64,000 nt of DNA from Marisediminitalea aggregata. GTDB taxonomy: Bacteria; Pseudomonadota; Gammaproteobacteria; Enterobacterales; Alteromonadaceae. Within the stretch, counting starts at the first letter, position 1, and the number at the start of each line of letters is the position of its first letter. The stretch is taken from NCBI RefSeq assembly GCF_900129565.1, contig NZ_FQWD01000003.1, positions 535,015-599,014 on the forward strand, read 5' to 3'. Both the position numbers and the translations under genes were made by a program. A model generated the notes under the pieces. The model was not told the DNA's origin and did no database searches. It saw nothing but the letters and a program-made list of their open reading frames with translations. Below are positions 47,680-57,724 of the stretch, piece after piece.

Positions 47680-47703
47680 AAAAAAGGCCGGCATAAACCG
47701 GCC
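47680..47703 (-). terminator. prpE terminator
   Basis: Minus strand stem GGCCGG/CCGGCC, 6-nt loop, then six T. Confidence 0.85.
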
Positions 47704-47739
47704 AATGCAGAGAACGCGCTCTGTCGGATGTTGAAACGG

Positions 47740-49641
47740 TTAGTCTGACGCCACCAGCCCTTGCGCTTTCATGATAGATTCGATTTCCGGCACGCTTGCC
47801 GGATCATCAATGGTTGATGGCACCGCGACTTCCTGATTCGCCGCAATCTGGCGAAGTAATTTACGCAGGATCTTACCTGAACGGGTTTTCGGTAAGCGCG
47901 GCACCACAACAGCCCGTTTAAAACAGGCAATAGGACCAATTTCTTTTCTTACCATGGCTACCAGCTCTTTTTGCAGATCATCCGGGTCGATATCGTAACC
48001 GTCTTTCAGTAACACCAAACCCACCGGCTCCTGCCCTTTTAATGCATCGTGTACGCCAATAACACTGCATTCCGCCACGGCATCGTGGGCGGCGAGGATT
48101 TCTTCCATCTCACCGGTAGACAGTCGGTGGCCAGCCACATTTATTACGTCATCGGTACGCCCCATAATGAACACATAACCGTCATCATCTTTGTAGCCGC
48201 CATCGCCTGAGCAGTAATAACCAGGGAAATCACTCAGATAACCCGACTTAAAGCGCTCGAGGTCGCCCCAAATCGTCGCCAGGCAACTTGGCGGTAACGG
48301 CAATTTTATAGCGATTGCACCCTGCTCTCCGGGCGGGAGTTCCTGCCCGCGAGCATCCAGTACCTGCACATTAAATCCAGGTGTTGGCACAGTCGACGAC
48401 CCCGGCTTGGCCGGCTTAGGCTCTACGCCCATCAGATTGGCACATATTGCCCACCCGGTCTCGGTTTGCCACCAGTGATCCACAACAGGCTTACCTGTTT
48501 TATCAACGGTCCATAAGTAAGTAGGAGGATCCAATCGCTCTCCTGCCATGAAAATCGTGTCGAGTGACGAGATATCATACTTTGCCAACTCGCTGGCAGT
48601 CGGGTCTTCTTTGCGGATAGCTCTGAATGCGGTGGGAGCGGCAAACAGAGCTTTAATTTTATACTCGTCTACCATTCGCCAGAACGCACCCGCGTCCGGT
48701 GTTCGCACGGGCTTGCCCTCATAAACCACCGTGGTACAACCGTGTAATAAAGGGCCGTAAACAATGTAGGAGTGACCCACAACCCAACCCACATCAGATG
48801 CGGCCCAGAACACGTCGCCTGGCTGAATATTATAAACAGCCGTCATGGAATATTTCAGCGCAACAGCATGCCCGCCATTTTCTCGAACCACGCCCTTTGG
48901 CTTGCCTGTTGTGCCCGATGTATAAAGGATATAAAGCGGATCTGTGCCTTTCACAGCCACGCAGTCAGCGGGAGCGGCACCAGCCACGGCGGTATACCAG
49001 TCAATATCCCGCCCTTCCTGCATAACCGCTTTTGCTTGAGGGCGCTGCAGTACTATACAGGCTTGTGGTTTATACGAAGAAAGTTCAATAGCATTGTCGA
49101 CAAGTGGCTTGTACTCAATAACTTTAGCGACCTCAATGCCACAGGACGCTGTGACGATCAGTTTGGGCTGTGCATCTTCAATACGCACGGCCAGCTCGTG
49201 AGGGGCAAACCCGCCAAATACAACCGAGTGAATTGCGCCTAATCGCGCAATAGCCAGCATTGCAACTACCGCTTCGGTAATCATGGGCATATAAACAACG
49301 ACTCTGTCACCCTTTTCCACGCCCTGACTTTTCAATACGCCGGCAAAGGCGGCAACCTGGCTTTGCAGTTCGCTATAGGTCACAGTGTTTTTTGTGCCGG
49401 TTACTGGCGAATCATAGATAATTGCAGGCTGCTCACCGCGTCCTTGCTCGACATGATAGTCAACAGCCATATAGCAGGTATTCAGTTCACCGTCTTCAAA
49501 CCAATGATAAATTCCGTCGTTATCCTGACTCAAGATCGTCTTTGGCGAGGTGTACCAGGGTATGGTACGGGCTTGTTCAGCCCAAAATAATTCTGGTTGT
49601 TCAATAGAACGCTGGTATTCGGCTTGGTATGACATACGCAT
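47740..49641 (-). CDS. prpE: Propionyl-CoA synthetase (acyl-CoA ligase)
   Basis: 633 aa. The AMP-binding motif is ILYTSGTTGKPKGV, with WQTETGW, the FIMGRTDDVINVAGHRLSTGE adenylate motif and the acetylatable lysine in PKTRSGKILRK. The N-terminus (YQRSIEQPELFWAEQA) and the TIDDPASVPEI end match PrpE rather than Acs. An AGGA is well placed for the first ATG (49641); ATG 49635 is also possible. prpBCD genes are not in the window. A CrbS/CrbR-like pair, known to control acyl-CoA synthetase genes, lies at 57725 and 63304. Confidence 0.9.
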   Translation of the reverse strand: MRMSYQAEYQRSIEQPELFWAEQARTIPWYTSPKTILSQDNDGIYHWFEDGELNTCYMAVDYHVEQGRGEQPAIIYDSPVTGTKNTVTYSELQSQVAAFAGVLKSQGVEKGDRVVVYMPMITEAVVAMLAIARLGAIHSVVFGGFAPHELAVRIEDAQPKLIVTASCGIEVAKVIEYKPLVDNAIELSSYKPQACIVLQRPQAKAVMQEGRDIDWYTAVAGAAPADCVAVKGTDPLYILYTSGTTGKPKGVVRENGGHAVALKYSMTAVYNIQPGDVFWAASDVGWVVGHSYIVYGPLLHGCTTVVYEGKPVRTPDAGAFWRMVDEYKIKALFAAPTAFRAIRKEDPTASELAKYDISSLDTIFMAGERLDPPTYLWTVDKTGKPVVDHWWQTETGWAICANLMGVEPKPAKPGSSTVPTPGFNVQVLDARGQELPPGEQGAIAIKLPLPPSCLATIWGDLERFKSGYLSDFPGYYCSGDGGYKDDDGYVFIMGRTDDVINVAGHRLSTGEMEEILAAHDAVAECSVIGVHDALKGQEPVGLVLLKDGYDIDPDDLQKELVAMVRKEIGPIACFKRAVVVPRLPKTRSGKILRKLLRQIAANQEVAVPSTIDDPASVPEIESIMKAQGLVASD

Positions 49642-49670
49642 GCATTTCCTAATTATTATTTGGTGACCCT

Positions 49671-49691
49671 GAAACTTGCCTTGAAAGTTTC
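49671..49691. promoter_or_regulatory. Inverted repeat upstream of prpE
   Basis: GAAACTT-N7-AAGTTTC, perfect 7+7+7 symmetry, 30 bp upstream of the prpE start. It is a plausible operator for a dimeric regulator. Confidence 0.4.
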
Positions 49692-49773
49692 AACATGACA
49701 TTACATTAATAGAAAATGGTAAAAATGCGCATACGACCATTGGCTTATATGTCGACAATTTAACGAAAAACGG

Positions 49774-52359
49774 CTATTTTTCGGTCTGAGCAACCTGCAC
49801 TTTTTCAGCGGAAAGAACAGCATTAAGCCAGTCCTTTTCAGCTAATGGTTTTGAGAAATAAAAGCCTTGAAAGTAGCTGCAGCCCCGCTGTTTAAGGTAA
49901 TCACACTGAAATTCGTTCTCGATGCCTTCTGCTACCGTACTTACATTCAGCGCATGTGCTAAGTCGACAATAGAGTCGACAATAGGTACGCGTTCGTCCT
50001 GAAAAGTTATTTCGTCGACAAAATAGCGGTCTATCTTTAATTCCGAAATGGGCAGCTCTTTGAGGTAACTCAAACTTGAGTAGCCGGTACCAAAATCATC
50101 AATGGAAAACGAAAAACCTTCATGACCTAACGACTCCATGCGCTCCCGAACTAATTCAACACTGCTGATTAACGTGGTTTCAGTGATTTCCAGCATTAGC
50201 ATATCCGGGTTAACCTGCCATTTGATGACGGTTTCCAGCAACTGTTTGGCAAAATCAGCCCGAACAATATGTCTGCCGCTGATATTGACTGCTATCCGGG
50301 TACGAACCCCCTGCTTCTGGCACGTTTGCAGCAACCGGCATGCCTCTTCAATGACCCAATTTCCAATGTCTATGATGGCATCACTTTCTTCTGCAACCGG
50401 AATGAACTCCGCCGGACTGATAAAGCCCAGAGTCGGGTGTTCCCATCGAATCAACGCTTCCGAACTGACAATGTGCTGATTACCGTCATACTGAGGCTGC
50501 AACATGAGATAAAATTCCCCATCATCAAGCGCGCGCGCAAAAGAATGCGAAATTTCCTGATACCGCGCATAGTCGTTAAAAGCGGCCTTATCCAGCGCAA
50601 GCATGCCGCCAGGTCCCTGTTTTTTAGCTCGTTTCTTACCAAAGGTCAGTACACCGTTAATCTTTTCATATGACGCTTTTCTGGCGTCCAGACGACAAGA
50701 TGCAATAGCGGCTGTTACGTTATGGACTAGTTTTGAAATAGTAAGTGGCGCTGATATTTGTTTGTGGCACTCCCATTCCAGGCTATCGAGTATCATGCTT
50801 GACTGCTTGGCGTTATTATCGATAGGCGTGGTAGATAAAATAAGAAAATTATCACCGATCCCTCGGTATAGCATGAGTCCATCGGGCAACAGCTTTTTCA
50901 ACCGCTGACCAACAATCCGCAATATGGCATCGCCCACATGCTTACCAAACGATAAGTTGTATTGTGCGAAGTTATCCATATCAATCAAACAGCAATAGAT
51001 GTCTAAGGACCGGTATTGTGACGCCGTTTGGTCCAGTACCCGTTCGAGATCTTTTTCAAACGACCGCATATTAGGCAGCAATGTCAGTGAGTCAAAGTAA
51101 GCCGTTTGATAGATATCCTGAATGGCTTTTTTCCGCTCGGTAATGTCTTTGACAATGCCGACAAACTGACGTTGTCCGTCCTGAATCACCTCAGAAATAG
51201 ACAGTTCGATAGGAAATTCCTTGCCACTCTTGTGTTTACCTATCACTTCCCGCCCAACGCCGATAATTTTCGCTTTGCCTGTTTCCACGTAGTGGCGGAT
51301 ATAGTCGGAATGGAACTGGCTGTATGACTGTGGCATCAGCATTTTCACATCCTGCCCAATCACCTCCTCAGGCAAATAACCAAAGACGGTATACAGCGAT
51401 TTGTTGGCAGTGATGACCGTGCCTGATACATCGATAGTCACCACTGCATCATTGAGGTTATCCAGAATAGCCGCCAGGTACGCCGTGTAGTTGTGTTCCG
51501 TCTCCAACAGACGATAGGCGTCGGTTATGTCTTCCAGCGCACCGTAAATATGGGTCACACGCCCGCCTCTGTAGCGCGCTTTACCGGTGGCCTTGACGCG
51601 AATAACTTGTCCGTCAATACGATTTAAGAACCCTTCGTGACAGTAGGCTTTGCCCTCTTTAATGACGCGATTAAACGCATCTTCAATTGCGACTCTGGAA
51701 TCGGCTGGGAATGACGCCAAGGCCGATTCCATAGTAACCGGCGAACCAACCGGCATACCGTAAAGGGCGTACATTTCATCGGTCCAGACGACCTTGCCTG
51801 ACCTGAGTTCAACCTCCCATCCGCCCGTTCTCGATATCGATCCTATCTCGTTTAACAAGTCTAATTTGCGATGCAATGTGGTATTGGTTTGCAGCACCGG
51901 GCAGCTAGATTGCAACTGCTGAATCAGGGCAAAGGATAATCGCCCTGCAGCCAGACTCAGTGCCGCCTCAACGAGGCCGGCATCATGCAAATGACGATGC
52001 ACAAACACAATGACACATCCCACACATTCCCCATCAGCGTCACTAAGCTGGTGCGCCAACAGAGCATACTTTTTTTCATAATCCGTACCATCGATATGCA
52101 AAACGGGTACGTCCAGAAAATCACTCTGGGGGGGCGCTCTGCGCACGACCTGAAGATCGATGGATTGAGTGGCTGTTGCCTGATGTTCTTCAAGACAATA
52201 TACGCCGTGCAGAGGAGTAAAATCATCCGCAATAGAAATAACCGCCGCACCCGCGCCTCGGGACAGGGAGACCAATTGTTCAGTTATGTCCCTGAGATCG
52301 ACGCCGGGAAGCGACTCAAGCGCATTTTGAGATTTCTCTTCCTGAATATCCGACACCAT
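49774..52359 (-). CDS. GAF/PAS-degenerate GGDEF-EAL protein, probable c-di-GMP phosphodiesterase
   Basis: 861 aa, soluble. An N-terminal GAF-like domain (about 20-150) is followed by PAS 1 (about 175-285) and PAS 2 (about 300-415, DAVVTIDVSGTVITANKS). The GGDEF-like domain (about 430-590) has its signature changed to IGDNF, so it should not make c-di-GMP and may bind GTP instead. The EAL domain (about 600-850) keeps SEALIRWEHP (near residue 631), the DDFGTGYSSLSYL loop and the ELKIDRYFV metal site, so hydrolysis is likely. Single-gene unit. Confidence 0.9.
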   Translation of the reverse strand: MVSDIQEEKSQNALESLPGVDLRDITEQLVSLSRGAGAAVISIADDFTPLHGVYCLEEHQATATQSIDLQVVRRAPPQSDFLDVPVLHIDGTDYEKKYALLAHQLSDADGECVGCVIVFVHRHLHDAGLVEAALSLAAGRLSFALIQQLQSSCPVLQTNTTLHRKLDLLNEIGSISRTGGWEVELRSGKVVWTDEMYALYGMPVGSPVTMESALASFPADSRVAIEDAFNRVIKEGKAYCHEGFLNRIDGQVIRVKATGKARYRGGRVTHIYGALEDITDAYRLLETEHNYTAYLAAILDNLNDAVVTIDVSGTVITANKSLYTVFGYLPEEVIGQDVKMLMPQSYSQFHSDYIRHYVETGKAKIIGVGREVIGKHKSGKEFPIELSISEVIQDGQRQFVGIVKDITERKKAIQDIYQTAYFDSLTLLPNMRSFEKDLERVLDQTASQYRSLDIYCCLIDMDNFAQYNLSFGKHVGDAILRIVGQRLKKLLPDGLMLYRGIGDNFLILSTTPIDNNAKQSSMILDSLEWECHKQISAPLTISKLVHNVTAAIASCRLDARKASYEKINGVLTFGKKRAKKQGPGGMLALDKAAFNDYARYQEISHSFARALDDGEFYLMLQPQYDGNQHIVSSEALIRWEHPTLGFISPAEFIPVAEESDAIIDIGNWVIEEACRLLQTCQKQGVRTRIAVNISGRHIVRADFAKQLLETVIKWQVNPDMLMLEITETTLISSVELVRERMESLGHEGFSFSIDDFGTGYSSLSYLKELPISELKIDRYFVDEITFQDERVPIVDSIVDLAHALNVSTVAEGIENEFQCDYLKQRGCSYFQGFYFSKPLAEKDWLNAVLSAEKVQVAQTEK

Positions 52360-52681
52360 GTGCTCATCTGAAAAAGTTGATAAACATCAGTATCACCGGT
52401 TTACCGGTGTTTTATCCTTGCTGTGGGCTGCTGGTTACCGCTCAAATAAGCATAGGTAAGAATCAGAGAAGTTACCAATATTGCGCCGAGTGATAGGAAA
52501 AATGTGGCTTAATGATGTAAACATCTCGATAAAGAGAATAACGATGAAACGTAGGACAAGCACGGGGCTAATGGGAATATCAGACTTGCCGGCTGGTGGG
52601 TATCAGTTAATTATTTTGCCTGTGTTAGAAAGAAAGTAAACGCTCAGCCCGTCACCGCTGTTCGAACTGAGCATAAACACG
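52360..52681. other. Intergenic region between the EAL gene and the cytochrome c' gene
   Basis: 322 bp with no supported gene. It holds CACCGG-TTTA-CCGGTG followed by TTTT (52394-52413, plus strand), a terminator-like hairpin with no plus-strand gene before it. A weak GCTCAG/CTGAGC stem (about 52645-52675) lies just after the cytochrome gene on its strand. Confidence 0.4.
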
Positions 52682-53155
52682 TTACTCTTTGTAGTCGTCG
52701 TGACAAGACTTGCAGGTGCCACCCAAACCAGCAATGGCTTTAGCATAAGCGCCTTCGTCACCTGTGGCAGAAGCCGCCTGAATATCCATCGCAACTTTTT
52801 TCAACGCCGCTATTTTGTCGTTAACGTCAGCTTCGTTGCTGAATAATGCAGGCTTTGCGTCGGTCGGTACATCAAAATCAGTTGTGTCGACTAACAGGTA
52901 GTCCGCCATCATATCTGCCAATTGCTCCAAACGCATGCCGTTGGTTTTCATAACTTCCGGATCAAATTTTTTCATTTTCAGCATGCCGAACATAGGCGCA
53001 GCATTGCTTTTTACTAACTGATACAGAGATTGACGGTACTCGATTGCCGCTTCTGCATGTTTTTCAGACGCTGCCTTTGCGGCCATTGCACTGCCGCTTA
53101 ACACTGTGCCCGCGGCGCACAATGCCAACAAACCTGAGGCCAAAACCTTTTTCAT
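52682..53155 (-). CDS. Cytochrome c' (class II c-type cytochrome)
   Basis: 157 aa from the ATG reading MKKVLASGLLALC, a Sec signal cleaved near AMAAKA. The body is a four-helix bundle. The single haem site CKSCH is at the C-terminus (GGTCKSCHDDYKE), the defining position for class II cytochromes. Periplasmic; usually linked to NO binding or electron transfer. A 295-bp inverted-repeat element lies 49 bp upstream of its start, in the place where its promoter should be. Confidence 0.9.
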   Translation of the reverse strand: MKKVLASGLLALCAAGTVLSGSAMAAKAASEKHAEAAIEYRQSLYQLVKSNAAPMFGMLKMKKFDPEVMKTNGMRLEQLADMMADYLLVDTTDFDVPTDAKPALFSNEADVNDKIAALKKVAMDIQAASATGDEGAYAKAIAGLGGTCKSCHDDYKE

Positions 53156-53203
53156 GTTGCCTGTCTCCCTTTTCTTATGGAAAGTGGTTATTTTTGCGTA
53201 TTG

Positions 53204-53498
53204 TAGGGCCTGTTGCACTTTGCTGTGCGCTTTTGCAGCAGTCTGTAGCCGGCTAGCGTGTGCAATTTAGGCAAGGCAACTATTTGCTGGTCTTGTTGGC
53301 CTTAATCAAAAAGAGTCAACACAGTATATATGATACACGCTAGCCGGCTACGGGCGCTGCCCGAAGGGGTCGTCATGAAAGCATTTTACTCTTTGTCACA
53401 GCCCTTTGACGTAGAACAACTATGCCTGCAGGGCTGTTTCGCGATTAAAATGCTTTCATATAGACCAAAAGTCGTACAGCAAAGAACAACAGGCCCTA
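53204..53498. mobile_element. MITE-like element of nested inverted repeats
   Basis: The outer ends are TAGGGCCTGTTG-N3-TTTGCTGT (53204-53226) and its complement (53476-53498), with similarity continuing inward to about 33 bp. Inside are a perfect 17-bp repeat (53245-53261 with 53335-53351; starts GTAGCCGGCTAG) and a perfect 14-bp repeat (53375-53388 with 53446-53459; starts ATGAAAGCATTT). The latter encloses ACAGCCCT (53398-53405) and AGGGCTGT (53430-53437). No protein is encoded. Size, termini and lack of coding content fit a non-autonomous transposon, or a large structured RNA or DNA. No clear target-site duplication was found. Confidence 0.7.
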
Positions 53499-53561
53499 AT
53501 AATAAAAATTTAAAAACATAAGACACCAAGGCGATTTGACGGTCGGGATTGGTGTACAAAT

Positions 53562-53599
53562 AAAAAAACACGCAATTGCTATATTGAACAATTGCGTGT
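53562..53599 (-). terminator. dnaJ terminator
   Basis: Minus strand 11-bp stem ACACGCAATTG/CAATTGCGTGT, 10-nt loop, followed by a seven-T run. Confidence 0.88.
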
Positions 53600-53647
53600 C
53601 TCTCAACAAGTTTTATTCGGTTGACCGAACAAAAAAGCGCGGTGAGC

Positions 53648-54781
53648 TTAGTTTGTCAGGTCGTCGAAGAACTTTTTCACACCGTCAAAGAAGCCTTGCT
53701 CCTTCGGACGATGCTTTGCGGCATCTGAGCCTTTGCCCATAGACTCTTCCAATTCACGCAGTAGATCTTTCTGCTTGGAAGACAGGTTTACCGGGGTTTC
53801 GACAACCACTTTACACAGTAAATCACCAATGGCACCACTACGAACAGACTTCACGCCTTTACCGCGCAGGCGGAACATACGACCAGTCTGCGTTTCCGGG
53901 CTGATTTTCAGCTTCACTTTACCGTCCAGCGTAGGCACTTGTAACTCACCACCCAATGCCGCAGTAGTGAAGCTTAACGGTACTTCGCAGTACAGGTTAT
54001 TGCCATCTCGCGTAAAGATATCGTGATCACGGACATGCACCTGGACATATAAATCGCCTGCTGGCGCACCGCTCTCACCTGCTTCACCTTCACCACTCAG
54101 GCGAATACGGTCGCCGGTATCCACGCCCGCCGGAATTTTAACCGACAAGGTCTTGGTTTTCTCGGTACGGCCCTGACCATGACATTCATTACAGGGATCA
54201 GAGATGATCTTGCCGCGGCCAGAACAGGTTGGACAGGTTTGCTGAACTGCAAAGAAGCCCTGACGCATTTGCACCTGGCCGTTACCATGACAGGTTGGAC
54301 AGGTTTTGGGGCTGCTGCCTTTTTTGGCACCAGAGCCGTTACAAGGCTCACAGGCAACCAGTGTCGGTACGCGAATTTCGACTTCTTTACCACGTACTGC
54401 TTCTTCCAGCGTCATTTCCAGATTGTAGCGCAAATCTGCGCCCTGGCGAGCTCTTGACTGACGGCCACGGCCACCGCCAAAGATATCACCGAACACATCA
54501 CCAAAGATGTCGCCGAAGTCAGCACCGCCACCAAAGCCGGCTCCGCCGCGATTAGGATCGACACCTGCGTGACCATACTGGTCGTAGGCAGCGCGTTTCT
54601 GAGTATCCGTCAGTACTTCATAGGCTTCCTGGATTTCTTTAAACTTTTCTTCCAGTGCTTTGTCGCCCTGAGTGCGGTCAGGGTGGTACTTCATAGCCAG
54701 TTTCTTGTACGCTTTTTTAATTTCGCGCTCGCCGGCTCCTTTGTCCACGCCAAGCACTTCGTAGTAATCTCGTTTCGACAT
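53648..54781 (-). CDS. dnaJ: Chaperone DnaJ (Hsp40)
   Basis: 377 aa, the standard length. J-domain with HPD ([10 protein letters not shown]), then a Gly/Phe region, four CxxCxGxG-type zinc repeats ([32 protein letters not shown]) and the C-terminal substrate-binding domains. Stimulates the DnaK ATPase. Last gene of the cluster. Confidence 0.98.
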   Translation of the reverse strand: MSKRDYYEVLGVDKGAGEREIKKAYKKLAMKYHPDRTQGDKALEEKFKEIQEAYEVLTDTQKRAAYDQYGHAGVDPNRGGAGFGGGADFGDIFGDVFGDIFGGGRGRQSRARQGADLRYNLEMTLEEAVRGKEVEIRVPTLVACEPCNGSGAKKGSSPKTCPTCHGNGQVQMRQGFFAVQQTCPTCSGRGKIISDPCNECHGQGRTEKTKTLSVKIPAGVDTGDRIRLSGEGEAGESGAPAGDLYVQVHVRDHDIFTRDGNNLYCEVPLSFTTAALGGELQVPTLDGKVKLKISPETQTGRMFRLRGKGVKSVRSGAIGDLLCKVVVETPVNLSSKQKDLLRELEESMGKGSDAAKHRPKEQGFFDGVKKFFDDLTN

Positions 54782-54848
54782 ATCGCTCGCTATTCCTACC
54801 CGTTTGAAACAACCCTGACGGGCTGCAAAAATTCTGCTTTATTTACAT

Positions 54849-54882
54849 AAAAAGGCGCAACAAGCATTGCCCTGCTGCGCCT
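54849..54882 (-). terminator. Terminator-like hairpin between dnaK and dnaJ
   Basis: Minus strand stem AGGCGCA/TGCGCCT with a 16-nt loop and a following T-run (TTTTTAT). Likely a partial terminator that lowers dnaJ expression relative to dnaK. Confidence 0.65.
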
Positions 54883-54925
54883 GAGACTGCAACGTGGCCC
54901 GGTGCTTAACCGGGCGTAGCGTTAC

Positions 54926-56851
54926 TTACTTCTTGTCGTCGTCTTTCACTTCTTCAAATTCAGCGTCAACAACGTCATCTTCAGGCTTGCCCTGGCTTGC
55001 ACCAGCGTCAGTTGCTTCCGCACCCGCTGCTGCTTGCTGCGCCTGCGCCGCTTCCATCAATTTAGAAGACGCTTGGATCAGCTCCTGAGTTTTCGCTTCG
55101 ATTTCCGCTTTGTCTTCGCCTTTCGCAGCGGTTTCCAGTGCAGAAACAGCCGCTTCAATTGGCGCTTTGTCGTCGCTGCTCAGTGCATCGCCCACTTCTT
55201 CCAATTGCTTACGGGTAGCGTGAATCATACCGTCAGCCTGGTTGCGAGCCTGAATCAGTTCTTCGAACTTCTTATCGGCTTCTTTGTTCGCTTCCGCGTC
55301 AGCAACCATTTTTTCGATTTCATCTTCGTTCAGACCAGAAGACGCCTGAATGGTGATCTTCTGCTCTTTACCCGTGTCTTTGTCTTTCGCAGACACGTGC
55401 AGGATACCGTCCGCATCGATGTCGAAAGTAACTTCGATTTGCGGTACACCGCGTGCCGCCGGACGAATACCTTCTAAGTTAAACTGACCCAGAGACTTGT
55501 TACCAGACGCTTGCTTACGCTCACCTTGCAGTACGTGTACAGTTACCGCAGACTGGTTGTCTTCTGCTGTTGAGAAGGTTTGCGACTTCTTAGTTGGGAT
55601 AGTCGTGTTCTTCTCAATCAGCGCAGTCATTACGCCGCCCATGGTTTCGATACCCAGAGAAAGCGGAGTAACGTCCAGCAGCAGTACGTCTTTAACATCA
55701 CCAGACAGTACACCACCTTGAATCGCAGCACCAACCGCTACCGCTTCGTCAGGGTTCACGTCTTTACGAGGCTCTTTGCCAAAGAATTCAGTTACATACT
55801 TCTGAACCAGAGGCATACGAGTCTGACCACCTACCAGAATGATGTCATTGATGTCACTTACTGACAGGTCAGCATCAGCCAGCGCTTGCTTAACCGGGTT
55901 CAGAGACTCTTTCACCATGTCTTCAACCAGTGATTCCAATTTCGCACGAGTCAGTTTAATGGCTAAGTGCTTAGGACCGGTTGCATCCGCCGTAATGTAA
56001 GGCAGGTTAACTTCAGTCTGTTGTGAAGAAGACAGTTCGATTTTCGCTTTCTCACCGGCTTCTTTCAGACGTTGCATAGCCAGCGGATCTTTACGCAGGT
56101 CAATGCCTTGGTCTTTCTTAAATTCTTCTACCAGGTAGTTGATTACACGGTTATCGAAGTCTTCACCACCTAAGTGAGTGTCACCGTTGGTCGCCAGTAC
56201 TTCAAACGTGTGCTCGCCATCTACTTCATCGATTTCGATGATAGAGATATCGAAGGTACCACCACCTAAGTCATATACTGCAACAACGTTATCGCCTTGC
56301 TTCTTGTCCATGCCGTAAGCAAGGGCAGCTGCAGTTGGCTCGTTGATAATACGCTTAACTTCAAGACCAGCAATACGACCCGCGTCTTTAGTTGCCTGAC
56401 GCTGTGAGTCGTTAAAGTAAGCAGGAACAGTGATTACTGCACCCGTTACTGGTTCACCCAGATAGTCTTCAGCGGTCTTTTTCATCTTTTTCAGTACTTC
56501 GGCAGAAATCTGAGGAGGCGCCATTTTTTCGCCTTTCACTTCTACCCATGCATCGCCATTGTCCGCCTTAGCAATTTTATAAGGCATGATGTCGATGTCG
56601 CGTTGTACTTCTTTATCTTCCCAACGACGTCCAATCAGACGTTTAATTGCAAATAGTGTGTTGGTTGGGTTAGTTACAGCCTGACGCTTTGCAGACTGAC
56701 CTACCAGTGTTTCACCGTCGTTGGTGTAAGCGATAATTGAGGGCGTGGTGCGGTCACCTTCCGCGTTCTCAATTACTCGCGGTTTGTCGCCGTCTAGAAC
56801 TGCGACACATGAATTTGTTGTACCTAAATCGATACCAATGATTTTACCCAT
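54926..56851 (-). CDS. dnaK: Chaperone DnaK (Hsp70)
   Basis: 641 aa. Hsp70 signatures are present: [13 protein letters not shown] at the start, [13 protein letters not shown], and [14 protein letters not shown]. The acidic tail reads [12 protein letters not shown]. Central ATP-dependent chaperone, working with GrpE and DnaJ encoded beside it. Confidence 0.99.
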   Translation of the reverse strand: MGKIIGIDLGTTNSCVAVLDGDKPRVIENAEGDRTTPSIIAYTNDGETLVGQSAKRQAVTNPTNTLFAIKRLIGRRWEDKEVQRDIDIMPYKIAKADNGDAWVEVKGEKMAPPQISAEVLKKMKKTAEDYLGEPVTGAVITVPAYFNDSQRQATKDAGRIAGLEVKRIINEPTAAALAYGMDKKQGDNVVAVYDLGGGTFDISIIEIDEVDGEHTFEVLATNGDTHLGGEDFDNRVINYLVEEFKKDQGIDLRKDPLAMQRLKEAGEKAKIELSSSQQTEVNLPYITADATGPKHLAIKLTRAKLESLVEDMVKESLNPVKQALADADLSVSDINDIILVGGQTRMPLVQKYVTEFFGKEPRKDVNPDEAVAVGAAIQGGVLSGDVKDVLLLDVTPLSLGIETMGGVMTALIEKNTTIPTKKSQTFSTAEDNQSAVTVHVLQGERKQASGNKSLGQFNLEGIRPAARGVPQIEVTFDIDADGILHVSAKDKDTGKEQKITIQASSGLNEDEIEKMVADAEANKEADKKFEELIQARNQADGMIHATRKQLEEVGDALSSDDKAPIEAAVSALETAAKGEDKAEIEAKTQELIQASSKLMEAAQAQQAAAGAEATDAGASQGKPEDDVVDAEFEEVKDDDKK

Positions 56852-56887
56852 TACGTGTCTCCAAAAGTATTCTGTAATCTTGCGTAA

Positions 56888-56918
56888 TTAGTGGGGTTAT
56901 TGCCCACTGATTTCAATA
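56888..56918 (-). promoter_or_regulatory. Probable sigma-32 promoter of dnaK
   Basis: Minus strand TTGAAA (56911-56916), 14-bp spacer, CCCCACTAA (56888-56896), between grpE and dnaK. Confidence 0.65.
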
Positions 56919-56934
56919 GTTGTTTTAAAAATTT

Positions 56935-57573
56935 TTAGGCCTGAGTATCTACGCCACCATCAGGTGCGCGTGAAACCATTACCATTGCCGGGCGCAACAG
57001 GCGACCGTTCAGTTCGTAACCCTTCTGCATGACTGCCATTACTGTGTTTGGTGCAAAGTCAGCGCTCTCTTGCATTGACATGGCCTGATGCAGTTCCGGG
57101 TTGAATGCTTCGCCTTGCGGATCAATGGGGGTCATACCGAATTTCTCAATCGTGCTAACGAAAGATTTCAGTGTCATTTCCACCCCTTCCAGCATGGGCT
57201 TGATCGCTTCGTTTTCCGTGTCGGCTACCATAACGGCGCGTTCCAGGTTGTCGATCACATCCAGCAATTCACCGGCAAAGCGCTCCAAAGCAAACTTACG
57301 GGCTTTGTCGACTTCCGCTTCAGCACGGCGACGGGCATTTTCCATTTCAGCTCGCGCACGCAGCACAGAGTCCTGCTGTTCATTAAATTTAGCTTCTGAT
57401 GCGGCCAGGGCTTTTTCCAGTTCAGCAATACGTGCTGCTGACTCGTCTACAATCTCACCTTCAACCGCTGCAGATTCTGCCGCTTCAACCTGCTCGTCTA
57501 CCGTTTCGGCAGCGGCTTGTTGCGCTTCGGTTTGCTCTTGTTCTTCTGTTTGCACGTCGCGTGGCTCGCTCAT
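56935..57573 (-). CDS. grpE: Nucleotide exchange factor GrpE
   Basis: 212 aa from the ATG reading [12 protein letters not shown], with GGAGG ideally placed; a 28-codon upstream extension covers the promoter and was rejected. An acidic disordered N-terminus, a long coiled coil (about 55-120, [16 protein letters not shown]) and the beta-wing domain ([36 protein letters not shown]). Releases ADP from DnaK. Confidence 0.97.
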   Translation of the reverse strand: MSEPRDVQTEEQEQTEAQQAAAETVDEQVEAAESAAVEGEIVDESAARIAELEKALAASEAKFNEQQDSVLRARAEMENARRRAEAEVDKARKFALERFAGELLDVIDNLERAVMVADTENEAIKPMLEGVEMTLKSFVSTIEKFGMTPIDPQGEAFNPELHQAMSMQESADFAPNTVMAVMQKGYELNGRLLRPAMVMVSRAPDGGVDTQA

Positions 57574-57620
57574 GCTTTCCTCCACAATGTTTTTTGGGTA
57601 GTCACTCACAATGTGCCTAG

Positions 57621-57650
57621 TTATGGGGGTGGTTTGCGGGCCTTCAAGGG
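57621..57650 (-). promoter_or_regulatory. Sigma-32 heat-shock promoter of grpE
   Basis: Minus strand CCCTTGAA (the -35 core CTTGAA at 57643-57648), 14-bp spacer, CCCCATAA (57621-57628). Near-perfect match to the sigma-32 consensus. Confidence 0.85.
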
Positions 57651-57724
57651 TATCCACAATTTTTTTATGGAATCGAGAATTGTGCTAACGTAAGCCTGTA
57701 CAAAATAAGGAAAAGAAATTCGCC

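Noticed and set aside
52394..52413. CACCGG-TTTA-CCGGTG-TTTT as a terminator
   Set aside because: The T-run serves the plus strand, where no gene precedes it; on the minus strand it lies upstream of the EAL gene. Kept only as a note in the intergenic entry.
52543..52638. A 31-codon plus-strand frame starting MKRRTSTGLMG
   Set aside because: Very short, weak ribosome site (AAGAGA), no hydrophobic or known motif and no neighbour coupling. It could be real but is not supported.
53330..53571. Short frames inside the inverted-repeat element
   Set aside because: They run through the hairpin arms, have no ribosome site and no protein features; the structure explains the sequence better.
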